NCBI GenBank assembly: GCA_963700885.1
Contig: CAVOZJ010000020.1
Coordinates: forward strand, 186,001 to 250,000
DNA from: Anderseniella sp963700885
GTDB taxonomy: Bacteria; Pseudomonadota; Alphaproteobacteria; Rhizobiales; Aestuariivirgaceae
Length of the DNA: 64,000 nt
Direction of reading: 5' to 3'
Both the position numbers and the translations under genes were made by a program. Under the pieces are notes generated by a model. That model saw only the letters and a program-made list of their open reading frames with translations, had not been told where the DNA came from and did not search any database. The number at the start of each line of letters is the position of its first letter. Position 1 is the first letter of the stretch. This document shows, in pieces, positions 38,184 through 46,475 of this stretch.

Positions 38184-39167
38184 ATGTCGACACCCAAGTC
38201 GTCACTGGGCGATGCAGCCTTCCGCCGCAAGGACCTCATGGGGTCTTCGATTGAAGCAAGTTATGCCGGGGCGCTGTCTTTTTTGCGCCGCAAGTACACC
38301 CGGAATCTCAAGGGTGTCGATGTCGCCGTAACCGGTATTCCGTTTGATCAGGCTGTCACCAATCGGCCGGGTACGAGATTTGGTCCGCAGGCCATACGCC
38401 AGGCTTCCGCTCAACATTCATGGGGCCCGGTTTGGCCGTGGCGGTTTGACCCGTTCGAAACGCTGGCAGTTGTGGATTACGGAGACTGCTTTTTTGACTG
38501 GGGACGCAAACAGGACGTTCCGCGGATTATCGAAAAGCATGTGAATACGATCATCTCCAGGGGCGTGTGTCCACTGACTTTCGGTGGCGATCACTTTATT
38601 ACCTATCCGGTATTGAAAGCACTTGCCAGGCAGTACGGGCCCCTCGGTCTTGTGCAGTTTGACGCTCATCGCGACGTGGAGCCTGAAACCGGCAACCGCA
38701 TAGACCATGGCACCATGTTTTCGCTGGCATTGCAGGACGGCGTGGTTGATCCTGCTCGTTCGATTCAGGTTGGTATCCGTACCTGTTTTACCGGTGAGGA
38801 TGCCATGGGCATGAAAGTGCTGTTCGCTGATCAGGTACACGAGATGAGCGCCAGCCAGGTTGCAGACGAGATCCGGCAGCGGCTGGGTTCGGGCCCTTCC
38901 TACCTGACATTCGACATAGATTATCTGGATCCCGCAACCGCGCCCGGCACCGGAACTCCTGTTCCCGGCGGCTTCAACAGTCATCAGGCTTTATCGGTTA
39001 TTCGCGCCATGAAAGGACTGGACCTTGTCGGGATGGATGTGGTTGAGGTTTCACCACCGTACGATCATGCCGAGATGACATCAAATGCCGCTGCCGTGAT
39101 TGCGGCGGAACTTTTGTGCCTCAAGGCTTATGCGGCAGGTGCCCGGCCTGAGGAGATGACCGGCTGA
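38184..39167 (+). CDS. speB: Agmatinase / ureohydrolase
   Basis: A 327-residue arginase-superfamily enzyme. The binuclear Mn ligands are visible: His137 (GGDHFIT), Asp160, His162 and Asp164 (QFDAHRDVEPE), and Asp244 and Asp246 (TFDIDYLDP). The C-terminal GMDVVEVSPPYDHAEMTSNAAA is usual. It would hydrolyse agmatine to putrescine and urea. Being in a polyamine operon favours agmatinase, although guanidinobutyrase or another guanidino-acid hydrolase remains possible. Confidence 0.87.
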   Translation: MSTPKSSLGDAAFRRKDLMGSSIEASYAGALSFLRRKYTRNLKGVDVAVTGIPFDQAVTNRPGTRFGPQAIRQASAQHSWGPVWPWRFDPFETLAVVDYGDCFFDWGRKQDVPRIIEKHVNTIISRGVCPLTFGGDHFITYPVLKALARQYGPLGLVQFDAHRDVEPETGNRIDHGTMFSLALQDGVVDPARSIQVGIRTCFTGEDAMGMKVLFADQVHEMSASQVADEIRQRLGSGPSYLTFDIDYLDPATAPGTGTPVPGGFNSHQALSVIRAMKGLDLVGMDVVEVSPPYDHAEMTSNAAAVIAAELLCLKAYAAGARPEEMTG

Positions 39168-39214
39168 TCGAGCAGTTTTCCCAGGGTGTTACGCCCGCTC
39201 AGGTCATTCTGATC

Positions 39215-39937
39215 ATGCTGGCAATGTTTGCCGGTGGGTTCTGCAAAGGCGTTATTGGGGTGGCTTTGCCCGTGGTCGCAATCTCGATCATGGTCATACT
39301 GCTGGATCCCAGGCTGGCAGTTGCGATGATTGTCATTCCGATCTTGCTCACCAACGTTCAGATGGCCGGGAGATCGGGTTTCGACCAGATACTTGAGGCA
39401 TTGCTGCGTTTCTGGCCCCTGATCGCTACGTGTTTTGCGACATTGTTCACTGTGGCGCTGTTTGCGGCCAAATTGTCATCATCCTTCATTGTGGTTGGTT
39501 TGGGTTTGGCTCTGTTGATATTTGTGCTGGCAAATGTATCGCCTTGGAGGCCAACCGTGCCCGCGAGACTGGAAAAGCCGGTCGGCGTAGTAGTCGGAAT
39601 TGTGTCAGGCATTCTTGGAGGCGCTACGGCCGTGTATGGTCCGCCCATTACCATGTTTCTTTTGGCATCGGGAGTGCCGATGCACAAATGGTCTTCATCC
39701 GTGGGGGTGACATTCACCGTTGCCAGCATCCCGCTGTTTGCCGGCTACATTTTGAACGGCACTATAACGCCCGCCGTGGCTGTTATTTCAAGTCTGGCCT
39801 GCATACCTGCCTTTGCCGGCATGTGGCTCGGATTCAAACTCCAGGACGCGATGGCGCCTGAGACCTTTCGCAAGGTTCTCCTGACGGGGCTATTCATCAT
39901 GGCGTTGAATTTGCTGCGCAAGGGATTTTATGGATGA
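39215..39937 (+). CDS. TauE/SafE-family membrane permease
   Basis: A 240-residue membrane protein of the TauE/SafE (DUF81) family with seven to eight predicted spans. It opens with a glycine-rich MLAMFAGGFCKGVIGVALPVVAI and has the family-typical second half GIVSGILGGATAVYGPPITMFLLASG. Members export sulfite, sulfoacetate or other organosulfur anions. It starts 48 bp after agmatinase; the only earlier in-frame codons are rare start types. Its role in a polyamine operon is unclear, and it may be only a neighbour. Confidence 0.85.
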   Translation: MLAMFAGGFCKGVIGVALPVVAISIMVILLDPRLAVAMIVIPILLTNVQMAGRSGFDQILEALLRFWPLIATCFATLFTVALFAAKLSSSFIVVGLGLALLIFVLANVSPWRPTVPARLEKPVGVVVGIVSGILGGATAVYGPPITMFLLASGVPMHKWSSSVGVTFTVASIPLFAGYILNGTITPAVAVISSLACIPAFAGMWLGFKLQDAMAPETFRKVLLTGLFIMALNLLRKGFYG

Positions 39938-39966
39938 TACGCCCGTGCAGAAGACAAACACGCCGG

Positions 39967-40137
39967 TCAGTTGCCTGCCAGCCCTTCGCCGAGCGGTGTC
40001 AACTGGTTTGACAGGCCTACGCCAATTGTCGGCATGACTGCAATAAGCGCCAGACCGGTTGCTGCGGCGATTAGGGCGTATTCGATTGAAGTAGCGCCGT
40101 CCTCGCTATTCATGAAGCGTGCAATCGCGTCGTACAT
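39967..40137 (-). CDS. Flp/Fap-type pilin, solitary
   Basis: A 56-residue Flp-family type IVb pilin that is easily missed because of its size. The sequence is MYDAIARFMNSEDGATSIEY followed by ALIAAATGLALIAVMPTIGV. The motif GATSIEYALIAA is the prepilin peptidase-processed hydrophobic N-terminus with its conserved Glu-Tyr. No tad/cpa assembly genes are in the window. It lies convergent with the TauE-type gene (39937) and is separated from puuB by a 209-bp AT-rich gap that may hold its promoter. Confidence 0.88.
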   Translation of the reverse strand: MYDAIARFMNSEDGATSIEYALIAAATGLALIAVMPTIGVGLSNQLTPLGEGLAGN

Positions 40138-40346
40138 CTGAACTCTCCGTATGCCCAGCTTGAATGAGCATGGTAATCAATTACCCCAATATCCCTGCGA
40201 ACTTGTTGTCTCTCGACGGCGCTCATAGTCGGCCACAGATATAAACGAATTCTAAATAGATCTGCTTTGCACAGATCGTATTTATGGGGATGTTTAGAAA
40301 TTAGATAAATTTTTAGTTATTTTTTCGCCGGTCGGGCGAATGACCG

Positions 40347-41633
40347 TTACGACAGCAGGTCCCTGAGCCGATAATACAGCATTCCGAGCGTAAGACCTGG
40401 CCTGCGCAAGAATCCGCCCGGAAAGGGCAAATGGCGTATCCGGGCAAACACGTCAAATCGCTCCGTATCGCCGACAATTGCGTCTGCAAGCACTTTACCC
40501 AGCACGCCGGCAAGGACGACGCCCTGGCCGGAAAACCCGTGCACATAATATATCGAACTATCGCTTCGCCCCATATTGGGTAGCCGATTATGGGTAATGC
40601 CGATATGACCGCCCCAGGCAAATTCCATCTTTACATCACTGAGTTGTGGGAATACTCGCAGTACTCGGGGTCGCATGTTGGCGCCAAGATCGCGCGGATG
40701 AATACCCGAATAACTGCATCTGCCGCCAAACAGAAGTCTGTGATCGGATGTCATCCTGAAATAATCGACAACATAATTACTGTCGCAAACAGCCTCGTTG
40801 TCGCGTATCAGGGAGCGTGCACGTTCTTTTCCCAGTGATTCGGTTGCGACTACGTAACTGGCCACCGGCATTACGCGATGGTTGAGGCCTGGAACCAGTG
40901 AACCAAGATAGGCATTGCAGGCAATAATGATCTGGCTGCAGGCGACTGTCCCGCCCGAGGCAAGCTTCAGGGAAGGCGAGTTACCACCCTCGACGCTATG
41001 CACGGTCGTGTTCTCAAAGATCAATCCGCCCTGACCAAGCACTGCGTCTGCAAGTCCAAGAGCGTAATTCAGTGGATGAATGTGACCGCAATCCCTTTCG
41101 CGTAACGCGCCGTGATACATCCTGCTTTCGAGTTTCTCCGACAATTCGTCGCGGCTCAAAATCGAGCAACCCTGCACACCGTATTGTTCCAGTTCTTCCA
41201 TGTGTTCTGCAAGGCTTGCCATGTGGCTTGGTCTGGCGGCGGCATGCAGAAAACCCCAGGTCAGGTCGCAGTCAATGTCATGCCTCTGGATGCGGGCCTC
41301 AATAAGCCGTTTGCCCTGCTCGGCAACATCAAAACAGATCCGCGCATCCTGAATCCCTAGTTGTTTTTCAAAGGCCTCCATGCCGGCAGAATACCCGGTA
41401 CAAACCTGGCCCCCGTTGCGACCGGTCGCGCCCCAGCCTATGGGCCCCGAATCAAAAACCGCAACCGTACGCCCATGAGCAGCGAGTTCCAGAGCTGCTG
41501 AAAGACCAGTGAAACCCGCTCCAACCACGCACACATCAACCTTTTCAGGAAGCAACGAAATTGCGGACGTTTTGACCTGGCGATTGGCGGTTACCCGGTA
41601 GTATGTGGGTTGGTCGAGGGATTTGTCGCTCAT
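40347..41633 (-). CDS. puuB: Gamma-glutamylputrescine oxidoreductase (PuuB-like)
   Basis: A 428-residue FAD-dependent DadA/GlyD-family oxidase. The Rossmann motif is VCVVGAGFTGLSAALELAAHG. The GPIGWGATGRNGGQVCTGY segment is typical of PuuB, which oxidises gamma-glutamylputrescine to the aldehyde. The ATG at 41633 overlaps the stop of the upstream puuA-like gene (ATGA), supporting this start over 41651 and implying coupled translation. Related FAD oxidases for other amines are the alternative. Confidence 0.87.
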   Translation of the reverse strand: MSDKSLDQPTYYRVTANRQVKTSAISLLPEKVDVCVVGAGFTGLSAALELAAHGRTVAVFDSGPIGWGATGRNGGQVCTGYSAGMEAFEKQLGIQDARICFDVAEQGKRLIEARIQRHDIDCDLTWGFLHAAARPSHMASLAEHMEELEQYGVQGCSILSRDELSEKLESRMYHGALRERDCGHIHPLNYALGLADAVLGQGGLIFENTTVHSVEGGNSPSLKLASGGTVACSQIIIACNAYLGSLVPGLNHRVMPVASYVVATESLGKERARSLIRDNEAVCDSNYVVDYFRMTSDHRLLFGGRCSYSGIHPRDLGANMRPRVLRVFPQLSDVKMEFAWGGHIGITHNRLPNMGRSDSSIYYVHGFSGQGVVLAGVLGKVLADAIVGDTERFDVFARIRHLPFPGGFLRRPGLTLGMLYYRLRDLLS

Positions 41634-43021
41634 GAGGTCCGCAAATACCATTCATAGTCGAGCTGGTGGATTGTGTAGTGGTGTGCATCTGCTTCAAAAG
41701 TACGGGCAGTGTGGAATGCATCACACCATTTTTTCCCGAAATACTGTTTCAGAATGGTGCCGTCTTCAAACGCCTTGAGAGCTACCGGCCAGCGAATTGG
41801 AAGGTCAACTCCGTCTTCACTCTCATACCCGTCACCAGACACGGGATTTTGCGGAGTAACATTGTTGGTGATGCCATGGTGTATGCCTGCAAGCACTGCG
41901 GCCATAACCAGGTAGGGGTTTGCATCAGCGCCTGACACGCGATGTTCAACCCTGATCGACTTGTCGCTGCCGCCGGGAATGCGCAATGGGACAGTCCGGT
42001 TGTCTCCACCCCACAGACCGCGAACCGGCGCATAGGTACCTGGTCGTAATCGCCGGTAGGAATTGGCATTGGGTGCGAATATCGCCATGCCTTCCTGCAT
42101 GGTTGCAAGCAAACCGCCGATAGCATTGCGCAGCTTGTCCGAAATCGGCCGGTCTATTGCCGGGTCATGCGGGCCGAGAAAGATATTGTTGCCATCCTTG
42201 TCAAGCAGACTGCAATGAATATGAAGCCCGCAACCTGCCCGTTCTGCAAATGGTTTGGCCATGAAACTGGCAATCGTGCCGTGCTTGCGCGCCACTGCCT
42301 TGATGCAGCGTTCAAGCATGATTGCCTGATCGCAAGCCAACAGCGCGTCATCAGTATGGTATAGATTGATTTCAAATTGCCCTGCAGCATATTCTGAAAC
42401 AAAGGTCTCGGCGGGAATGTTCTGATCCTTGCAGGCCTCCTGGATTTCGTCGAGCAGCGATTCGAAATCATAAAGATCATCCATGGAATAAACGTTGGTT
42501 GTGCTGGCTCGCCAACCGGTTTCTCCGGAAGGCGCAGGTATCACTTCGCCTCTGGCGGCCGCATCCTGATCTATCAGGTAGAACTCGTACTCAATAGCAA
42601 CGACGGGTGTCAGTTGCATTTCCGCGAAACGATCAAGCACGGTTTTCAGCAGGTGGCGGGGATCTGCGAAGTGGGGCTGTCCTTCTGCATCCACCATTGA
42701 TGCAATAACCTGCGCGGACGGTCGTTTGGCCCACGGTATGTAGGTCAGTGTGCCTGGTACGGGAAAACACAGATAGTCAGGATCTCCATCGCTGGTGCCG
42801 TACTCGAACGTTTCGACATTGCGGCCTGTCCAGTCGAGGAGATAATTTGAACCCGGCATCCTGGCGCCTTCCGAATACAGTTTCGGCAGATAGTCACGCG
42901 TCAGTTGCTTGCCACGCAGTATCCCGTTCATGTCGGGTATCAGCATGTCAATTGTCACCACATCGGGATTTTCGGCGAGGAAAGCAATTGCCTCGCTGTC
43001 GGGCTTGGTCGGGGAATTCAT
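41630..43021 (-). CDS. puuA: Gamma-glutamylputrescine synthetase (PuuA-like glutamine synthetase family)
   Basis: A 463-residue glutamine-synthetase-family ligase. The catalytic domain shows VVAIEYEFYLID, GQFEINLYHTDDALLACDQAI, SFMAKPFAERAGCGLHIHCSL and NRTVPLRIPGGSDKSIRVEHRVSGADANPYLVMAAV. With PuuB downstream it fits PuuA, which ligates glutamate to putrescine. The ATG at 43021 is preferred to 43078 because family members begin close to the EAIAFL segment. Divergent from the second glutamine-synthetase-like gene at 43195, with a 173-bp shared promoter region. Confidence 0.88.
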   Translation of the reverse strand: MNSPTKPDSEAIAFLAENPDVVTIDMLIPDMNGILRGKQLTRDYLPKLYSEGARMPGSNYLLDWTGRNVETFEYGTSDGDPDYLCFPVPGTLTYIPWAKRPSAQVIASMVDAEGQPHFADPRHLLKTVLDRFAEMQLTPVVAIEYEFYLIDQDAAARGEVIPAPSGETGWRASTTNVYSMDDLYDFESLLDEIQEACKDQNIPAETFVSEYAAGQFEINLYHTDDALLACDQAIMLERCIKAVARKHGTIASFMAKPFAERAGCGLHIHCSLLDKDGNNIFLGPHDPAIDRPISDKLRNAIGGLLATMQEGMAIFAPNANSYRRLRPGTYAPVRGLWGGDNRTVPLRIPGGSDKSIRVEHRVSGADANPYLVMAAVLAGIHHGITNNVTPQNPVSGDGYESEDGVDLPIRWPVALKAFEDGTILKQYFGKKWCDAFHTARTFEADAHHYTIHQLDYEWYLRTS

Positions 43022-43194
43022 GAAGTACCTTGAGATCTTGAAAGAGGGCGTGGCAGTTATGTTGCAGAACCCGTTCATGCCTTATCCACCATTGTCAACG
43101 AAGGCATTTTTTTCGTCAAGCGATCAGGTTATGATGAATTTTCTGCACGGCTCGGCAGCGTGAGGCTTTCGACCGTCGTACTTTTTGGTGGTTC

Positions 43195-44544
43195 ATGTCG
43201 ATTGCAAAATTCAAAGACTGGTTCGCAAAGCACAACATTGATGAAATCGAATGCCTGGTTCCGGATCCGGCCGGTTCAGCCCGGGGCAAGATTTTGCCTG
43301 CCAGGAAGTTCCTCAAGGGCATCGGCAACACATCGATGCGGTTGCCTGAAGATGTTTTCATACTGACCGTTACCGGTAAATATTCGTGGCAGGATTCACC
43401 GGTCTCTGATGCATCAGGCGACATCTATCTGGTTCCTGATTTCAACGCCCTGAAGCTGGTGCCCTGGCATGCCAATCCGACAGCTCAGGTGATTTGTGAC
43501 AGTTTTTACATGAATGGCGATCCGGTAGACATTGCGCCAAGGTATGTGTTGCAACGTGTTTTGCAGCTCTATGCCGAACAGGGCTGGAAACCTGTTGTGG
43601 CGCCTGAGCTTGAGTTTTATCTCGTCAAGAAGAATCTTGACGCCGATTACCCGCTTGAAGCGCCCGTTGGAACCAGCGGCAGGGCCGAGAAAGTCGGCCA
43701 GGCCTACAGCATTGACGCTGCCAACGAATTTGACCCCATTGTCGAGGATATTTATGCCTTCTGCGAAGCTCAGGAAATTGACCTTGACACCATAAGTCAT
43801 GAAAGCGGTCCGGCGCAGCTGGAGATAAATTTCAATCATGGCGATCCGCTGGATCTTGCTGATCAGGTGTTCCTGTTCAAGCGCACGGTACGCCAGGCTG
43901 CTCTCAAGCATAATGTCTATGCAACATTCATGGCCAAGCCTCATCAGGATGAGCCAGGTTCATCGATGCATTTGCACCAATCATTGCTTGACATGAAAAC
44001 CGGCAACAATCTTTTTCAGGGGCGAGGCAAGAATCCGTCCCAACTATTCCTGGCGCATGTTGCTGGACTACAGCGTTATTTGCCTGCCGCGATGGGATTT
44101 TGTGCTCCAAATGTAAACTCCTACAGGCGACTGGTGCCCAATTCCGATGCACCAACCAACACCCATTGGGGAATTGACAATCGGACCGCACCATTGCGCA
44201 TGCCGAATTCCGACCCTGCGAACACCCGCATCGAAAATCGCGTACCTGGCGCTGATGCTAATCCCTATCTTTGTATTGCGGCATCACTGGCCTGTGGGTA
44301 TCTCGGCATGATGAAGAAACTGGAGCCCACGGCTCCAATTGAAGGGTCGGCCTACAGATATGCGCATTCCCTGCCGATTAACCTTGATGACGCAATGAGC
44401 AAGCTGAACTATTCGAAGTCGTTGAAAAACGTGCTGGGGCAGCGTTTTGTCGAAGCCTTCATGGCTGTAAAGGAAGAAGAACAAATCCAGTACCGGAAAG
44501 TTATTTCTTCCTGGGAAAGGGAGTTTTTGCTTCTCAACGTTTAA
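43195..44544 (+). CDS. Second glutamine-synthetase-family gamma-glutamyl ligase (PuuA-like)
   Basis: A 449-residue glutamine-synthetase-family protein, a paralogue of the divergent puuA. Motifs are VVAPELEFYLVKKNLD, GPAQLEINFNHGDPLDLADQV, TFMAKPHQDEPGSSMHLHQSLLD and NRTAPLRMPNSDPANTRIENRVPGADANPY. The two share the fold but differ in the N-terminal beta-grasp region. It probably gamma-glutamylates another polyamine, an amino alcohol or an aromatic amine. It is not the canonical GlnA (no adenylylation-site context and no glnB). Confidence 0.85.
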   Translation: MSIAKFKDWFAKHNIDEIECLVPDPAGSARGKILPARKFLKGIGNTSMRLPEDVFILTVTGKYSWQDSPVSDASGDIYLVPDFNALKLVPWHANPTAQVICDSFYMNGDPVDIAPRYVLQRVLQLYAEQGWKPVVAPELEFYLVKKNLDADYPLEAPVGTSGRAEKVGQAYSIDAANEFDPIVEDIYAFCEAQEIDLDTISHESGPAQLEINFNHGDPLDLADQVFLFKRTVRQAALKHNVYATFMAKPHQDEPGSSMHLHQSLLDMKTGNNLFQGRGKNPSQLFLAHVAGLQRYLPAAMGFCAPNVNSYRRLVPNSDAPTNTHWGIDNRTAPLRMPNSDPANTRIENRVPGADANPYLCIAASLACGYLGMMKKLEPTAPIEGSAYRYAHSLPINLDDAMSKLNYSKSLKNVLGQRFVEAFMAVKEEEQIQYRKVISSWEREFLLLNV

Positions 44545-44585
44545 TCGATTGCCCGGTCGATCAGAAGTTAAAAGGCCGCAACTTG

Positions 44586-44627
44586 CCGTGAATTGAAAAA
44601 CCGCCGGACACGAAAAGACCGGCGGTT
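44586..44627 (-). terminator. Intrinsic terminator of the cysteine-rich gene
   Basis: On the minus strand a 9-bp stem AACCGCCGG/CCGGCGGTT (44599-44627, loop of 11 nt) is followed by a run of T residues (read as AAAAA at 44596-44600 on the plus strand). It lies 28 bp downstream of the cysteine-rich gene. It may also stop read-through from the convergent gene at 43195. Confidence 0.75.
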
Positions 44628-44654
44628 CCACAAATACTGTGATTGCAGCAGAGA

Positions 44655-44924
44655 TTACTGTTTGGCTGCGGAGCAGGGGTTGCAGGGGCTGCACGCTTTT
44701 TTGGCGGCACATGGGTTGCAGGCACTGCAGGCAGCTTTCTTGGCAGCAGCGCACGGGTTGCATGCACCACAGGCAGCCTTTTTTGCAGCCTGGCAGGGAT
44801 TGCAGCTGGCGTATGCAGGAACCTCACTGACTGCTGGTGACAGGACAACCGCGCCGGCAGCGAGGCCCAGAACGACGGGAAGCACTGACGCGCCTGAAAG
44901 AAGCTTGGATTTGTGCATTTTCAT
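44655..44924 (-). CDS. Small secreted cysteine-rich CNPC-repeat protein
   Basis: An 89-residue protein with a signal peptide (MKMHKSKLLSGASVLPVVLGLAAGAVVLSPAVSEVPAYA, cleavage probably after AYA). The mature part is only about 50 residues but holds 11 cysteines, arranged as four CNPC modules separated by AAKKAAC/AC linkers: ASCNPC, GACNPC, SACNPC and SPCNPC. Spacing is CxxC throughout, which suits binding of soft metals or structural disulfides. The start (44924) has an AGTGGAGAG ribosome site upstream. It has its own terminator. Similar CNPC-rich proteins occur in proteobacteria, but I know of no assigned function; metal binding is inferred. Confidence 0.82.
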   Translation of the reverse strand: MKMHKSKLLSGASVLPVVLGLAAGAVVLSPAVSEVPAYASCNPCQAAKKAACGACNPCAAAKKAACSACNPCAAKKACSPCNPCSAAKQ

Positions 44925-45262
44925 GATTGTACTCTCCACTATGGGTTTCGCCGAAATGGCAGTTTTTTCAATTGGACCCGAAAGCAACCTTAGCAACGGT
45001 TTGCGGGGATTGCGGTCAAACTACGCTCATGCATTTTCAACTTGCTGTGAGGCGAATGTGAACCAGGCGGAACCCGATGCGGATATGTCTGTTTGTGTTG
45101 AGTCTCGAATGGCGGGCGGCAGGTCTGCAGACGCCACATCCGCTGCCGCCAGACGATCCACTTTTGACGATGCTGCAGTGTTCTAAGCTGCCGGTTGCAG
45201 TCCACTCTAACAACTGTCCTGCCGAATCAGGTAACCCGTAAGGGCTTGCACCTTTCGCAAAA
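44925..45262. other. Intergenic region without a recognisable gene
   Basis: About 340 bp upstream of the cysteine-rich gene. The short open frames on either strand have no recognisable domain, no ribosome site and atypical composition. It may hold the promoter of the cysteine-rich gene near 44940-45000. I see no tRNA or hairpin of note. Confidence 0.5.
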
Positions 45263-45551
45263 CTACCGGCCAATATGGCCGTAATAATCCACATGAGGTG
45301 CACGAAGCCCGGTAGCCTCGATGAAACAGGCATAGAGCGCGTTGGTAAACAGCGTGCGCACGACACTGAATGCCTGCAGCTTCACGTTCAGCCCTGCCAG
45401 AACCTTGAACAAATGCGCCTGCAGGCACACTGATAGGGTCTATATCAATTGCATGGGCATGTATTGGCGCCGCAAACAGCAGCAGCAATACACCCAAGAT
45501 GGTTTTGTGGTGCGCCGGGTTGCGATAAAGGCCCCACGTGTCATGCCACAT
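45263..45551 (-). pseudogene. Possible small secreted protein split by a one-base insertion
   Basis: A plausible 95-residue secreted protein read across two frames. The first (from ATG 45551) gives MWHDTWGLYRNPAHHKTILG and then a signal core VLLLLFAAPIHAHA. After DIDPIS another frame continues as QAHLFKVLAGLNVKLQAFSVVRTLFTNALYACF and ends YYGHIGR at the TAG 45263. One base must be removed near 45435 to join them. It overlaps the upstream 260-residue gene by 11 bp. No homologue is recognised; the call rests only on coding character, so confidence is low. Confidence 0.3.
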
Positions 45552-46290
45552 TGCGAATGTTGGCCAGCGCCTTTTCAATAGCTGAAATCTGCCTGTCGAT
45601 ACTGATGTCCATTATGGATGTGACTTCCAGATCGCGGTCTTCATAAACATCTATGCCAGGCTTTGTGGCAGCCCAGCATTTCATCGTTTTGTCACGCTCA
45701 ATCAGGAGTTTTTCAATTTGAGGCCGGAACAACCGCATCACCGAACTCAAGGCGCGATTGGTGGCAAGGCACGGGTAGGTCAGATCCATCTCGAACCGAT
45801 CGAGCAAAGCGATGACATCTTCTGCGGCATAAAACGTCTCGTCTGTGACCCAGCGGTTTGTCGTAAACAGGCCAATCGGATTTCCCGGGCGGTCCATGGA
45901 TACAGCAACAAAATGCGTCAGCGCATCCTTGCCCTCAGGACGTTTGGCTTTGCCACTGTATGAAACAGGTTTGACATCCTTCGGCATACCGGCGGCTCTC
46001 AGGAATGTATGGAAATGTCCATGTTCGCCTGAATCAGGTCTGTGGGCATGGTAATAATACTGCGAATGGGTCTGATCGTCATACACATCACCTTTCGGGT
46101 AATGATCGAGTTCGTAGAAGGTGCCCTGGTTGGCAAGACATTGCCCCACCATGTTCTGACCTGACTTGGTCAATACCCTCAGCATCTCCTTTACAGTGCG
46201 GCCTGCCTCGGCCATTTCTTCTAGCTGGCCGCGAGGCAGCACGCCAAGATGCACTGCAGTTTCAAACGGCATGTTCTGTATTGTCATCAT
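45541..46290 (-). CDS. Uncharacterised conserved protein with a His-rich segment
   Basis: A roughly 249-residue protein with no recognised domain, signal or membrane span. The most notable part is HSQYYYHAHRPDSGEHGHFHTFLRA, in which His75, 81, 83, 90, 92 and 94 are clustered, compatible with a metal centre. It continues with VAVSMDRPGNPIGLFTTNRWVTDE, and its C-terminal helical part (LIERDKTMKCWAATKPGIDVYEDRDLEVTS) looks cytoplasmic. The ATG pair at 46290/46287 is the start. It is divergent from the L,D-transpeptidase gene at 46476, and possibly shares an operon with the small secreted gene that overlaps its end. It appears to be a conserved domain of unknown function. Confidence 0.72.
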   Translation of the reverse strand: MMTIQNMPFETAVHLGVLPRGQLEEMAEAGRTVKEMLRVLTKSGQNMVGQCLANQGTFYELDHYPKGDVYDDQTHSQYYYHAHRPDSGEHGHFHTFLRAAGMPKDVKPVSYSGKAKRPEGKDALTHFVAVSMDRPGNPIGLFTTNRWVTDETFYAAEDVIALLDRFEMDLTYPCLATNRALSSVMRLFRPQIEKLLIERDKTMKCWAATKPGIDVYEDRDLEVTSIMDISIDRQISAIEKALANIRNVA

Positions 46291-46475
46291 GGGGGCAATA
46301 TTACAGCAAATGGTTGCAACCACAAAAGACTATGCCGCGGGAATTCAAGCGAAAGTGACAAACGGTGATCAACTGTCTGCTCAGCAGTTTGAAGTCTTGC
46401 ATTTGAGCCCCTACAATGCTTTGAGAGTGTTGTTTAAGGCAGGCGGCGCGAACAGGGAAATCAGGAGAGAAGTTC

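Noticed and set aside
44593..45186. Plus-strand open frame opposite the cysteine-rich gene
   Set aside because: Its Leu/Ala/Gln-rich repeats are the antisense of the CNPC codons, and the cysteine-rich gene has a signal peptide, ribosome site and terminator.
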